Below, piece after piece: positions 1 through 8,993 of a stretch of 64,000 bases of DNA. The notes below the pieces were generated by a model. It was not told where the DNA came from and ran no database searches. It worked only from the letters and a program-made list of their open reading frames with translations. Positions within the stretch are counted from its first letter, which is position 1. Every line of letters starts with the position of its first letter. A program made the translations under genes and the position numbers. The stretch is from Pirellula staleyi DSM 6068. GTDB taxonomy: Bacteria; Planctomycetota; Planctomycetia; Pirellulales; Pirellulaceae. The stretch lies in NCBI RefSeq assembly GCF_000025185.1, contig NC_013720.1, forward strand, positions 4,650,001 to 4,714,000. Direction: 5' to 3'.

Positions 1-354
1 CCTCTCTGCGCCGGGCATCAGCTGCCAATGCTTCGCCTCGGCAAAGTGCTGCCACAAGTTTCGAAAGAGCGGCTCGGACTGTCCGATGGAGAGTTCGAAC
101 ACTTCTGCCACGATCCGTTGCCAGCGGGCAAACTCCGAAGGCTCGCTGGTAGCAGGGAGTTCGAGAAACGCGGGCAGCGAATCCATCGCGTAGCCGACCG
201 AGCGATCGCGCTGCATCGCAAGAGCGAGACGCTGCTTCACCTCGGCCTCGGAAATCGAAATGCCGGCATCGTTAGCCGCTGCTGTGTAGGCCGAAACCAC
301 CGACGGGACGGCGCGCAGCAAGGTTCCCACTGCATCAAAAAGAACGGCCCGCAC
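1..354 (-). CDS. HAD-superfamily hydrolase, N-terminal part (truncated by window edge)
   Basis: The reading frame runs from a GTG at 354 off the left edge, giving about 118 residues. It begins VRAVLFDAVGTLLRAVPS, which contains the HAD motif I (DxxGT/L form: FDAVGTLL), where the first Asp is the nucleophile of this phosphatase/phosphonatase fold. What follows is the helical cap region (AANDAGISISEAEVKQRLA, later LFRNLWQHFAEAKHWQLMPGA), as in HAD hydrolases of the phosphoglycolate-phosphatase type. The start cannot be far from 354 because motif I normally lies within the first 15 residues, and no other start codon lies upstream in frame. No ribosome binding site is visible; the GTG lies inside the rseP terminator hairpin. 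Substrate unknown. Confidence 0.75.
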   Translation of the reverse strand, partial: MRAVLFDAVGTLLRAVPSVVSAYTAAANDAGISISEAEVKQRLALAMQRDRSVGYAMDSLPAFLELPATSEPSEFARWQRIVAEVFELSIGQSEPLFRNLWQHFAEAKHWQLMPGAER

Positions 355-372
355 TTGCGAAAGTACGGGCCG
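337..372 (-). terminator. Rho-independent terminator of the dxr-rseP operon
   Basis: On the minus strand, CGGCCCG (372-366) plus ACTT pairs with AAGT plus CGGGCCG (down to 345). This is an 11-of-12 bp stem with one mismatch and a four-base loop, followed directly by TTCTTTTT. It lies 35 bases after the rseP stop. The GTG start of the next gene (354-352) is inside its 3' arm. Confidence 0.75.
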
Positions 373-406
373 AGTTGGTTTTGATTTCACGTGTAAAACA
401 TCTCGC

Positions 407-2554
407 TTAGAAGAAAAACTGCGAGATGCGGCTGAGATCCATCGCGGTCGCAAAAATCATCAGCGAGAGCAGGAACAAAATGCCCATAACGGTGAGTCGC
501 ACTTGCAGCTGTTCGTTCACAGGCTTTCCACGAATCCATTCGGCGGCGAGGAAGAGCATATGCCCACCGTCGAGCGCGGGGATCGGCAGGAAGTTGATCA
601 CTGCAAGATTCGCGCTCAGCATCGTGAGGAAGAGGAGCAGGATTGGAATACCTGCGGAGGCGTGACTTCCGGCAGCACCCAAAATTCCGAGAGGCCCGGA
701 CAGATTCGTGGGTGAAATCTGCAGTGTGACGAGTTTCTGCAGCACCGTGAGGACTTCGGTGACCCGTTCCTTGATTTCACGCGCGCCGAGCGCGAGTGCT
801 TCGCCAACCGACTTTGCTTGGTGTAGTGTGGTGAATGTCTCGGTGGTGATGCCCCGCGATTCGTCGAGCAGCGTTTCGGAACTGACAACCTCGACCGGTT
901 GGCTCGTGATCGTTTCGGGTTTATCGCCGCCACGGGAAGCGGTAATGGTGGCTTTCGTTCCGAGCGGAACCAAGCGGAGCAGTCCTTGCAGGTAAACCAG
1001 ATTCTTTTCGGTGTCGTCGAGAATAACTTCGGGAGTTTTCAGCGTCAGGTAGTTGAGAAACAGTTTCTCACGATCCTTGTCAGCAAATTCGAAGGTGACC
1101 TTATCGATCTTGTCGCCAGCAGCGAGCTTCGACGATTCATCAGCAGCTGCAATCGTTCGGTCGAGTTTAACGGCAACTCCAATCGGCTCGGCGGCAATCG
1201 ACGTTGCGAAGTTGGCAGTCGAGAACATTGGAGGAGCAACCGGGGTGATCTTCACTTCACGTACGACCCGCTGATCGCCCGTGGCGGCCCGCTCGACTTC
1301 AATCGTGATCTCTTTCCCGACATGAGGGAGCAATTGCTGCGAGAGAGCGAGTGGATTCTCGATCTTCTCTCCTTCAATGGTGAGGAGTTTATCGCCGACG
1401 AGAATGCCTGCCGTTTCGGCAGGAGAACCTTTACGAACACTAACCACCAGGCCCATGGTGGGAACCAAACCGAGTGAGTTTTCGCCGCGTTCGGGAATCG
1501 TTACTTCAAGCGAAGTGGGTTCGCCACTTGGTTTGCCATCTTCGGATTTTGGAGTGCGGCGAATTGTAAGGCCGATCGGGCCGGAAGGCTTGGAAGCGAA
1601 TGTTTGAACGAAGGCTCCGTAGTTTTTCACTTCGGTGCCGTCGACGTGCGTGATCTCGTCACCTTCCAGCAGCGGCTCGGAACTTTTTGCGCTAGTAGGA
1701 AGAGCCCCTTGCATCAGGATGGTCAGATTGCTCGTCGGCTTCACGCCGATTGTGGCCTGTTTGCCAGTTCCTTGATCGCGCAGACGTGGCCGCATCGAGA
1801 GCCATTCTTCGGTTCCGTCGGCGCGGCGAACCAGTACGTCCAGATCTTTCTCGACGCCGTTGAAAATCACCGAGCGTTGCAGGTCGTTATAGCGCAAGTG
1901 CTCGTAGGGGGAGCCGCTTTTGCCAAACTGCAGCACACGATCGTCGGTTCGAAGACCAGCCGCCCAAGCAGGTTCACCAGGAATGGAAACCCCAACTGTT
2001 GCGGGCAATTCACGAACACCGAGCCAATAGGCAGTACCACCAAGCAGCACGCCAAAGATCAAGTTCATGATCACGCCGGCCGAGATGATGGCCATGCGGG
2101 CGGGAACTGATTTGGCAGGATAGCTGCGTGGATCGAGCGCCACTTTCTCGCTGGTTTTGGCGGCAGCTTCGCTCGGTACGGCAGTGCCAGTCTCTTGGGC
2201 TTTGATACGTTCGGCTTCAGCTTCGGCATTACGTGGATCGTCGTCTTGTCCCAGCATTTTGACGTAGCCACCCAGCGGCAAAATGCCGATGCCGTACTCG
2301 GTTTCACCATAGGTGAACTTTACGAGCGAACGGGGAATGGTGATCGGGCCGAGCTTGAGTTCGAAGAAGTCGAAACCGACGTAGAACTTCTCGCACTTTA
2401 CGCCACATGCTTTGGCAACGAGGAAGTGCCCGAGTTCGTGAACGAAGATCACGAAACCGAGACCAGCGGCGACACTCAAGATGTTCCACAGTGTGCCCCC
2501 CAGCGACGCGAGCAAGCTGACCTCTTCTGCAGCAAACATTAATGGCAAATCCAC
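407..2554 (-). CDS. rseP: RseP-type site-2 intramembrane zinc protease with several PDZ domains
   Basis: Membrane-embedded M50 metalloprotease, the family that cleaves membrane-bound anti-sigma factors and leftover signal peptides. The zinc motif HELGH is at residues 39-43 in the first membrane segment. The second family motif, NFLPIPALDGGH, lies near the C-terminus between further membrane segments. At 715 residues it is much longer than E. coli RseP (450). The extra length holds about four PDZ-like repeats, for example GEPAWAAGLRTDDRVLQF and GSPAETAGILVGDKLLTIEG. The GTG start at 2554 has a strong AGGAGG eight bases upstream; an ATG at 2539 overlaps the dxr stop by one base but lacks that spacing. 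It overlaps dxr by 16 bases, so the two are translationally coupled, a common arrangement in bacteria. Confidence 0.93.
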   Translation of the reverse strand: MDLPLMFAAEEVSLLASLGGTLWNILSVAAGLGFVIFVHELGHFLVAKACGVKCEKFYVGFDFFELKLGPITIPRSLVKFTYGETEYGIGILPLGGYVKMLGQDDDPRNAEAEAERIKAQETGTAVPSEAAAKTSEKVALDPRSYPAKSVPARMAIISAGVIMNLIFGVLLGGTAYWLGVRELPATVGVSIPGEPAWAAGLRTDDRVLQFGKSGSPYEHLRYNDLQRSVIFNGVEKDLDVLVRRADGTEEWLSMRPRLRDQGTGKQATIGVKPTSNLTILMQGALPTSAKSSEPLLEGDEITHVDGTEVKNYGAFVQTFASKPSGPIGLTIRRTPKSEDGKPSGEPTSLEVTIPERGENSLGLVPTMGLVVSVRKGSPAETAGILVGDKLLTIEGEKIENPLALSQQLLPHVGKEITIEVERAATGDQRVVREVKITPVAPPMFSTANFATSIAAEPIGVAVKLDRTIAAADESSKLAAGDKIDKVTFEFADKDREKLFLNYLTLKTPEVILDDTEKNLVYLQGLLRLVPLGTKATITASRGGDKPETITSQPVEVVSSETLLDESRGITTETFTTLHQAKSVGEALALGAREIKERVTEVLTVLQKLVTLQISPTNLSGPLGILGAAGSHASAGIPILLLFLTMLSANLAVINFLPIPALDGGHMLFLAAEWIRGKPVNEQLQVRLTVMGILFLLSLMIFATAMDLSRISQFFF

Positions 2555-3702
2555 CTAGAAACCTCCTGCCGAGCCCAAGTGTCGAGCTCGGAGAGTCGCT
2601 CGAGGGTCGGTTGTGATTCAAACGAATGATTGGCAAGGACCGCGCGCGTGGCCGGCACGATCTCCATGAATGATAGCTCTTTCGCCAGAAAAGAAGCTAC
2701 GGCGGCCTCGTTAGCCGCATTTAATACACAGCCTGCAGTTCCACCAGCTGCGGCGACTTCGCGCCCGAGAGCAAGCGCCGGAAAACGCTCCTCATCAGGT
2801 GGTTCGAAATCGAGTTTCCAAGCTTGGGAAAGATCCATTTTTCGGGCCGGACTAGGGAGTCGACTGGGCCACGTAAGTGCTGTCTGGATCGGAAGTTTCA
2901 TATCGGGCGGGCTCATTTGGGCGAGCATCGAACCGTCGCGAAACTCGACCATCGAGTGGATGATCGACTGGGGGTGAACCACCACGTCGATTTGGTCGGC
3001 TGGCAGATCAAACAGCCAGCGGGCTTCGATCATTTCCAGGGCTTTGTTCATCATCGTGGCCGAATCGATGGATATTTTCTTTCCCATCCGCCACGTAGGA
3101 TGGCTAAGTGCTTGCTCCACCGAGACTTGGTGCATTTCGGCGAGTGTATATTTACGAAACGGGCCACCACTGGCGGTGAGGATGATTCGCGCCAGGTCGT
3201 CGCGACGGCCTGCTTGCAGGACCTGAAAAATGGCCGAATGCTCGCTGTCGACAGGTAGTATCGGGACACCTCGCTCGGCCGCGAGCTGCATGACGAGCGG
3301 ACCGGCCATGACGAGCGATTCCTTGTTCGCCAATGCGACCGGTTTACCGGCATCGAGCGCTGCCCAAGTCCCTGCCAGGCCTGCACTTCCGACCATGGCA
3401 GCCACCACCATGTCGACTTCAGCTGCGGCAACCACTTCGCGGACAGCTTCGCTGCCAACCAGCAGTTTGGTGCACGGGGGAAGGAGCGACCAGTCCCACG
3501 AGCGAGCCGCGACTGGATCGGTCGCAACTACATAGGGGACTTGGAATTGCGTCGCTTGCTGGCAAAGCAATTCGAAACTCTGATGAGCCGTGAGTGCCCA
3601 GGGGCGGAGGGCCCCTTCGGAAAAACGGACCACTTCAAGCGTGCTGCGGCCAATGCTCCCTGTGGAGCCAAGTATCACAAGATTGCGGGCCGAGGTCGCC
3701 AT
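2539..3702 (-). CDS. dxr: 1-deoxy-D-xylulose 5-phosphate reductoisomerase
   Basis: Second enzyme of the MEP isoprenoid pathway: NADPH-dependent rearrangement and reduction of DXP to methylerythritol 4-phosphate in the cytoplasm. The N-terminus has the nucleotide-binding motif GSTGSIGRSTLEVV. Further family signatures are ANKESLVMAG, the metal and substrate residues in DSEHSAIFQ, ASGGPF, HPTWRMGKKISIDSATMMNK and HPQSIIHSMVEF. At 387 residues it is of normal length. The ATG at 3702 has no clear Shine-Dalgarno sequence. It is upstream of and overlaps rseP. A second MEP gene, ispF, lies at 38.5-39.0 kb. Confidence 0.96.
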   Translation of the reverse strand: MATSARNLVILGSTGSIGRSTLEVVRFSEGALRPWALTAHQSFELLCQQATQFQVPYVVATDPVAARSWDWSLLPPCTKLLVGSEAVREVVAAAEVDMVVAAMVGSAGLAGTWAALDAGKPVALANKESLVMAGPLVMQLAAERGVPILPVDSEHSAIFQVLQAGRRDDLARIILTASGGPFRKYTLAEMHQVSVEQALSHPTWRMGKKISIDSATMMNKALEMIEARWLFDLPADQIDVVVHPQSIIHSMVEFRDGSMLAQMSPPDMKLPIQTALTWPSRLPSPARKMDLSQAWKLDFEPPDEERFPALALGREVAAAGGTAGCVLNAANEAAVASFLAKELSFMEIVPATRAVLANHSFESQPTLERLSELDTWARQEVSRWICH

Positions 3703-4106
3703 GGAGAGTTTCTTGCGTCGATCGGGGCGACCAGACGCGCCTTAAAGCTCATTTTCCGTAAGACTTGTGACTAAGCGGCACATTCTAGGGGCCAGCTCGA
3801 CAAGCAGCAAGATTGATTGAACCGGGGTAGGCCAGAGAAGTTGTAGCGTCTTGCAGGAGATCGCAGGGGGCTACCAGAGCTTAACCGCACTGGTGCCACG
3901 CTGGTCAACTCGAGTAAACCGTCTGTGGGACCGGATTTGCGGCAAATAGCGACACCGCTCTTCCAGGCCGCAATTTACCGCAGGCTGTCAGCCGTTTTCG
4001 GACTGCTACAATCTAGTAGCGTGGTATGTTTGGAGACGTTTACGGTTAGATTGTCGTAAGCGGGATCAGTAGGTTCTCGCACGTCGAACACGAAAGAGAT
4101 TTGCGA
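3703..4106. other. Divergent intergenic region between dxr and ftsH
   Basis: About 400 bases without a gene. It must carry the promoters of dxr (minus) and ftsH (plus). I can read only the ftsH promoter (3985-4012) and an 8-bp inverted repeat across it. Confidence 0.6.
3985..4012 (+). promoter_or_regulatory. Candidate sigma-70 promoter of ftsH
   Basis: CTGTCA (3985-3990) and TACAAT (4007-4012) are separated by 16 bases; four and five of six positions match the sigma-70 consensus. The -10 element lies inside one arm of an inverted repeat, ACAATCTA (4008-4015) and TAGATTGT (4047-4054). Confidence 0.45.
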
Positions 4107-6209
4107 ATGAGTTCTGACAACGGATCGGGCCGACAGGGAGGAGACCGGGGTGGATCGACAGGCTACAACCTGCTGATGTATCTCGGTTTTGGTGCCATCA
4201 TCGCCACGCTGGTAGCACTCTATGTGCTGCAGATGTTCCAAACGTCGCTCGACTACACCGATCTCGAACGTTTGGTCGCCGCCTCGCAGTATGAGAAAGA
4301 CGAATCCAAGCTGACCGCCGGTTCGCCGGGCTATATCGATGTGAAGGTCGAAGCACGCAACACGCTCCGGCGAATGCGCGTTTCGAACCTGCGAAAAGTC
4401 GAACTTGGTCCCACGGCCGTTCGTGGGCAGATCGATCTTGTGGAGTTGAAGCCTGTCGGCACCAGTGGCGATCGCTGGGAGCCAGACAGCAAAACCTTGC
4501 GGCAGAATGTGGAGTTTCGTACGAACCTTTCCGACAAGGGGAGCAATCGCGACGACATTGAAACCGCGATTCGTAATTCGAACATCCCCTTTCGTCATGC
4601 CGATCCACCCGGTCCCTGGGAGCAGCACTCGCAATTGATCATCGGCATGCTGCTGGCAGCGATGCTGATCTACATTGTCGTCCGTCGACTTTCGGCCGCT
4701 GGTTCGCCGATGTCCTTTGGACGTAGTCGCGGCAAACTCTACGCGCAAGAAGAACTTGGCATCACGTTCAACGACGTGGCTGGTATCGACGAAGCGGTGG
4801 AAGAAGTGCGTGAAGTGGTCGACTTCCTCCGCAGCCCGGAAAAATATCAAAAGCTCGGCGGACGCATTCCCAAGGGTGTGCTGCTGGTCGGACCTCCCGG
4901 TACTGGTAAGACGCTGCTCGCCAAAGCGATTGCTGGCGAAGCGGGTGTTCCGTTTTTCAGTCTGTCGGGTAGCGACTTTGTCGAAATGTTTGTCGGTGTG
5001 GGTGCTGCCCGCGTCCGGGACATGTTTCAGCAGGCGGAAGCGAAAGCACCGTGCATTATTTTCATCGACGAGCTCGATGCCCTCGGTAAGAGCCGCGGCG
5101 CGGGGATCATGGGTGGCCACGACGAACGCGAGCAAACGCTCAACGCACTGCTGGTCGAGATGGACGGATTCGGAAGTAACAGCGGCGTGATTGTGATGGC
5201 CGCAACCAACCGTCCCGAAACGCTCGATCCAGCGCTTCTTCGCCCTGGTCGTTTCGATCGCCATGTGCTGGTCGATCGCCCCGACATCAAGGGTCGTGAA
5301 GACATCCTCAAGGTGCACGTGAAGAACGTGAAGCTCGACCCGACCGTCGATCTGCATAAAGTCGCTGCCATTACGCCCGGTTTCGTAGGTGCTGATCTGG
5401 CGAACCTGGTGAACGAAGCTGCACTGCTCGCCGCTCGTGCTGAAAAAACAGCAGTAGGGATGAACGAGTTCAATGAAGGTGTCGAGCGAGTCACGGCGGG
5501 GCTCGAGAAGAAGCAACGCGTGATGAACGAAGACGAAAAGCTTCGCGTGGCGTATCACGAATCGGGTCACGCACTCGTGGCTTACAGTCTGCCGAATACC
5601 GACCCGGTTCACAAAGTTTCGATCATTCCACGTGGTTTGGCTGCCCTTGGATACACGATGCAGCGTCCCGAAGGGGATCGCTTCTTGATGACGCAATCGG
5701 AACTCGAGAGCCGCATCCAAGTCCTGCTGGCAGGAACGATTGCCGAAGAAATCATCTTCACCGACATTTCGACCGGCGCTCAAAACGACCTAGAACGCGC
5801 CACCGATATTGCTCGTCGCATGTGTATGGAATTCGGCATGAGCCGCCTCGGACGTGTGAACTATCGCGAGAGCAATCGAAGTGCGTTTCTCGCTTCGGGT
5901 GGCTCCGGTGAAGAGCGGGTCCGTTCGGTCAGCGAACAAACGCTGCGTGAAATCGATCAAGAGGTGCGCCGCATCATCGATGAATCGATCGAGAAAGTGC
6001 GTCACATCTTGGATGTGCGTCGCGGAGCACTCGTGTCGCTCACGAATCGCTTGATGGAAGTGGAATCGGTCGACTCTGATGAACTCAAACGGATTATCGA
6101 CGAAACATCGCCTGGCCCGCTCGTGGTTCCTGGCACGTTGCCAGCCAACACGATGCGTTCGACCACCGAGCCCGTTATCACCGCTCCCGCCACCGAGCGA
6201 AGTGGGTAG
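4107..6209 (+). CDS. ftsH: ATP-dependent zinc metalloprotease FtsH
   Basis: Membrane-anchored AAA+ protease (M41) that extracts and degrades membrane and soluble regulatory proteins as a hexamer. In order: membrane segment about 21-43, a periplasmic region, a second membrane segment about 175-195, Walker [14 protein letters not shown] near 262, Walker [11 protein letters not shown] near 318, the arginine-finger region [20 protein letters not shown] near 365-385, the zinc site HESGH near 484, and the third ligand region in [12 protein letters not shown]. Length is 700 residues, slightly longer than E. coli (644). The ATG at 4107 follows AAAGAG at a good distance; a TTG at 4101 would add two residues. 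No key residue is missing. Confidence 0.97.
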   Translation: MSSDNGSGRQGGDRGGSTGYNLLMYLGFGAIIATLVALYVLQMFQTSLDYTDLERLVAASQYEKDESKLTAGSPGYIDVKVEARNTLRRMRVSNLRKVELGPTAVRGQIDLVELKPVGTSGDRWEPDSKTLRQNVEFRTNLSDKGSNRDDIETAIRNSNIPFRHADPPGPWEQHSQLIIGMLLAAMLIYIVVRRLSAAGSPMSFGRSRGKLYAQEELGITFNDVAGIDEAVEEVREVVDFLRSPEKYQKLGGRIPKGVLLVGPPGTGKTLLAKAIAGEAGVPFFSLSGSDFVEMFVGVGAARVRDMFQQAEAKAPCIIFIDELDALGKSRGAGIMGGHDEREQTLNALLVEMDGFGSNSGVIVMAATNRPETLDPALLRPGRFDRHVLVDRPDIKGREDILKVHVKNVKLDPTVDLHKVAAITPGFVGADLANLVNEAALLAARAEKTAVGMNEFNEGVERVTAGLEKKQRVMNEDEKLRVAYHESGHALVAYSLPNTDPVHKVSIIPRGLAALGYTMQRPEGDRFLMTQSELESRIQVLLAGTIAEEIIFTDISTGAQNDLERATDIARRMCMEFGMSRLGRVNYRESNRSAFLASGGSGEERVRSVSEQTLREIDQEVRRIIDESIEKVRHILDVRRGALVSLTNRLMEVESVDSDELKRIIDETSPGPLVVPGTLPANTMRSTTEPVITAPATERSG

Positions 6210-6266
6210 GCCCAACCTGTCGCCTAGCAACTACGAATTTGCAGCGTCATGAGTAACGAACAAGAG

Positions 6267-6297
6267 CGGGCGATCGAGCAATCGACTGCCCGTTTTT
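6267..6297 (+). terminator. Terminator downstream of ftsH
   Basis: CGGGC (6267-6271, with a short inner GAT/ATC pairing) pairs with GCCCG (6288-6292) and is followed by TTTTT. It lies between the convergent ends of ftsH and the next minus-strand gene. Confidence 0.6.
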
Positions 6298-6311
6298 CAT
6301 GCGCGACGGAT

Positions 6312-6914
6312 CTATTTTGCGTCGAGTTCTTTTTGAAGCTTAGCTAGTTGCAGTCGCATCTGGTCCGATTCGCGAAACTCTTTTCGCCATGCCATCAACA
6401 GCGTCGATATCGTCGTCAGAATGCTGATGACACTCGTTGCAAACTCGAAGCTCAAACCTTGCTTTTTCTTACCGGCAGACTCCAATTTGGCAGCTGCCTC
6501 TGCAATTTTGGCTTCGTACTTCGAACGCAGTTCATCCGCAGATGCTTGCGTACTGTCGTGCAGTTCAATGGCCCGTTTATTCTCGCTCTGAAGCAATTGA
6601 ATCAACGCTTGAGCTTCGGAGAGCGAAGTGAGCGTGTCTCCCTTGGCTGCGGAGAGCTGAATTCCATCCTTGATCGTTCGTACTCGGTCGATGGAACGAT
6701 CCAGCTTACGATTCAGATCGTTGATCTGAGCATCGAGACTCGTCGGCCCTGGTTGAGGGTCACTAGTTGACGCCAAGGCCTGGCTCTCACCAATTCTGGT
6801 GGCCGCTGCTTGAAGGTCCTCAGCGACACCTTGCATGCTGCGTAGCGCCATAAAGCCGAACACCAGCGCCGCTGCGATACCAATTCCCGCCACCAAGATA
6901 TAGGCCCGGTTCAT
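6312..6914 (-). CDS. Small coiled-coil protein with N- and C-terminal membrane segments
   Basis: A 200-residue protein I cannot assign to a named family. The N-terminus MNRAYILVAGIGIAAALVFG is a membrane anchor. Residues about 30-150 are charged, heptad-rich and probably coiled coil (DAQINDLNRKLDRSIDRVRT, ELRSKYEAKIAEAAAKLESA). A second hydrophobic segment (FATSVISILTTISTLLMAW) lies near residue 170, followed by a short charged tail. The open frame extends 58 codons further upstream, but the ATG at 6914 has GGTGGAG just upstream and begins the membrane anchor, so I chose it. It lies 112 bases downstream of the Wzz-like gene on the same strand. Confidence 0.7.
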   Translation of the reverse strand: MNRAYILVAGIGIAAALVFGFMALRSMQGVAEDLQAAATRIGESQALASTSDPQPGPTSLDAQINDLNRKLDRSIDRVRTIKDGIQLSAAKGDTLTSLSEAQALIQLLQSENKRAIELHDSTQASADELRSKYEAKIAEAAAKLESAGKKKQGLSFEFATSVISILTTISTLLMAWRKEFRESDQMRLQLAKLQKELDAK

Positions 6915-7026
6915 TGCATTTCTCCACCCCGATGGAAGCTCAATCGCCATGTACCGGGGGGAAATGCTACCACCCTTCGAGCGCAAAGTCAGCCTGCAAA
7001 ATGAGGCGATTATCGCCCTCGAAGTA

Positions 7027-8652
7027 CTAGCGCGGCAGTGGATGTTCGCTGCGCGGGCGGCGCGATTCACTCGCGGCCGCTGCAGCACCGTTGGTAGTGG
7101 CAGCTCCCTTGGGCTCGGGAGCTTCGTCCGACGATTTCGGAGCAGTGCTCGCAGGTGGCGCCGATGCTACGAGCGCAGAGGAAGCTGCAAGATTCCTGGC
7201 GTACATCTGAAGCTGACGACGTCGTTCGGCAAAAGCGGCGACACTCACGCCACCAATCATCGCCAGCACGAGGCCAGCCGCCAATGTGGTTTTGGTATCG
7301 GGACTCGAAGGGGTTTCGCTATAGCTTGGGGGCTGAAACAAATTAATACTCGAAATCTTGGCCGCTTCGAGTTCGTGATCGATTCGCGCTTGCTCCAAAT
7401 TCTCGGAATACTTGCGAAAATTGGTGCTCGCCAGTTCAATGCTGCGCTCGAGGCTGGCAATTTCGATTTCGTTGTCGTTCATCATTTGCAGCATGCCGCG
7501 AGCTTCAGCCAAACTAGTATCCAGCACTTTCTGCTTCGCTTCGAGCGAGGCGAGTTCGGCCAGCTTCTCTTGCAGGGCGAGCTCTGTCGACTCGCGAGTT
7601 TTATTCACACCACGCGTTGTTTGTTGGCTCATTCCTTCTTCGGCCATCACGGCCCGCGCTTGAGCGATTTGCTCACGCACCTGCATCAACCGTGGATTAT
7701 CGTCGAGCAACTTGCTCGAAAGATCTTTCTCCTGAACTTCCAGGTCGAACAGTTTTTCGCGCATCGATGCCTGAGGAGTTTGCGGCTGACCGGTCACTTC
7801 TTCGGTGATGATCATCGCCGGAGTTGCGACAAGCAGCTTCTCGCGAAGTTCGACTTCGGCCTTCGCCGCGCGAACGCTTGCCGTAGTAGCACGCAATTCT
7901 TGCTCGAGCAAGTTGATCGACCCCAGCTGTAACTCGCGCTGCTGAGGCAGCGAAGCGAGTCCCGTTTGGTTCTTCAGATCGCGTAGCTCTTTCTCCTTGG
8001 ATTCCAATTCCTCGCGCAGTTTGGCCGCTTGTTCGTCGAAGAACTCCTGCGAGCCGCGCGTCCGATTCATCCGCAAATGATCGTCGCGAGCAATCGTGAT
8101 CAGGCTTTCGAGCAGATCGCGGCTGAGGGTCGGACTGGCCGATTCATACGACATCGAGATCACACTCGACTTCTTCGCTAGACCGATGTGCAGCTGCTCT
8201 TGGAAGTGCAAAATCGCTTTGTCGCGCAAGTTGTACACCTGCAGCGGATTGAGGTTGTAGTCGTCGAACTGCGACATCCACTTCTTCACCGCTGCGATTT
8301 GCGGATTCGCAGGCTTGATCTTTTCGAGGATCACATCAGCGCCGTATTGATCGACCACTTTTTCGACCACCGAGCGGCTCGAGAGCAACTCGCTAATCGC
8401 ATTGAGTTCGCTTTCGCGTGTGTCGCTGATCGAAACTACCGAACCGGTGGTGGCAGTGGGATCGAGCGAAACACTCTCGCGGCCAATGCGTACAAAAAGC
8501 TTGGCTTCCGACGTGAATTGCCGTTCGCTAATCACCAAGAAGCCGGCGGTAAGCGCAAGGATCACCACAGCAGTGATCGCCGCCTTGAACTTGTGCCGCC
8601 AAAGGGCAGCGACGAGCTCGCCGGGGATCGATTCGAGCGAACGATATTCCAT
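7027..8652 (-). CDS. Wzz/GumC-type polysaccharide chain-length determinant protein
   Basis: Inner-membrane polysaccharide co-polymerase of the Wzz/GumC type, which sets chain length or assists export of exopolysaccharide. The N-terminal Wzz domain has a membrane segment about 22-42 (AAITAVVILALTAGFLVIS) and the family feature FTSEAKLFVRIGRES. A long periplasmic coiled coil follows (about 170-430). Near the C-terminus is a Pro-rich motif before the second membrane segment (FQPPSYSETPSSPDTKTTLAAG, then LVLAMIGGVSVAAFAE). The cytoplasmic tail is Ala/Pro-rich and carries no tyrosine-kinase domain. The ATG at 8652 follows GGAAGAG; the frame is open for 20 more codons upstream. No glycosyltransferase cluster is adjacent, which is unusual for this family. 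541 residues. Confidence 0.85.
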   Translation of the reverse strand: MEYRSLESIPGELVAALWRHKFKAAITAVVILALTAGFLVISERQFTSEAKLFVRIGRESVSLDPTATTGSVVSISDTRESELNAISELLSSRSVVEKVVDQYGADVILEKIKPANPQIAAVKKWMSQFDDYNLNPLQVYNLRDKAILHFQEQLHIGLAKKSSVISMSYESASPTLSRDLLESLITIARDDHLRMNRTRGSQEFFDEQAAKLREELESKEKELRDLKNQTGLASLPQQRELQLGSINLLEQELRATTASVRAAKAEVELREKLLVATPAMIITEEVTGQPQTPQASMREKLFDLEVQEKDLSSKLLDDNPRLMQVREQIAQARAVMAEEGMSQQTTRGVNKTRESTELALQEKLAELASLEAKQKVLDTSLAEARGMLQMMNDNEIEIASLERSIELASTNFRKYSENLEQARIDHELEAAKISSINLFQPPSYSETPSSPDTKTTLAAGLVLAMIGGVSVAAFAERRRQLQMYARNLAASSALVASAPPASTAPKSSDEAPEPKGAATTNGAAAAASESRRPRSEHPLPR

Positions 8653-8772
8653 GACTCTTCCAAACAGATCGCAGGGCAGGGGGCATAGACCAGCATGAGC
8701 CACCGGCATCACACGTAAGGTCTATCCAGACAGCAAACTTCGTACCCCTTCAGACTAGTTGCCACCTGCAAA

Positions 8773-8814
8773 TTGCGAAAGGATAAGACACCCCTCGAAC
8801 GAGTGATTTCGCAA
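8773..8814. repeat. 8-bp inverted repeat upstream of the Wzz-like gene
   Basis: TTGCGAAA (8773-8780) and TTTCGCAA (8807-8814) are perfect inverted copies 26 bases apart, 120-160 bases upstream of the start at 8652. It could be an operator half-site pair or a leader hairpin. Confidence 0.4.
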
Positions 8815-8993
8815 GGTTTTCGGGAGTTTTCTTCTACTCAGCAGGCGCTGAGTCCTCTGGCAAGGCAATCTGCGCAGTTGAAAGGAAGTAGACAGCTGCT
8901 CCGCTAGCGCTTAACCTTCGATCTCCCGCTGCACAAGTTCAGTGCTGAGCGGCGCGATTTCTCGTTCCTCTCTCAGGCTGTGAGCCCTACACG

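Noticed and set aside
3975-5783. 602-codon open frame antisense to ftsH
   Set aside because: It lies opposite a fully conserved ftsH; the translation is His/Arg-rich with no domain, as expected from the reversed codon pattern.
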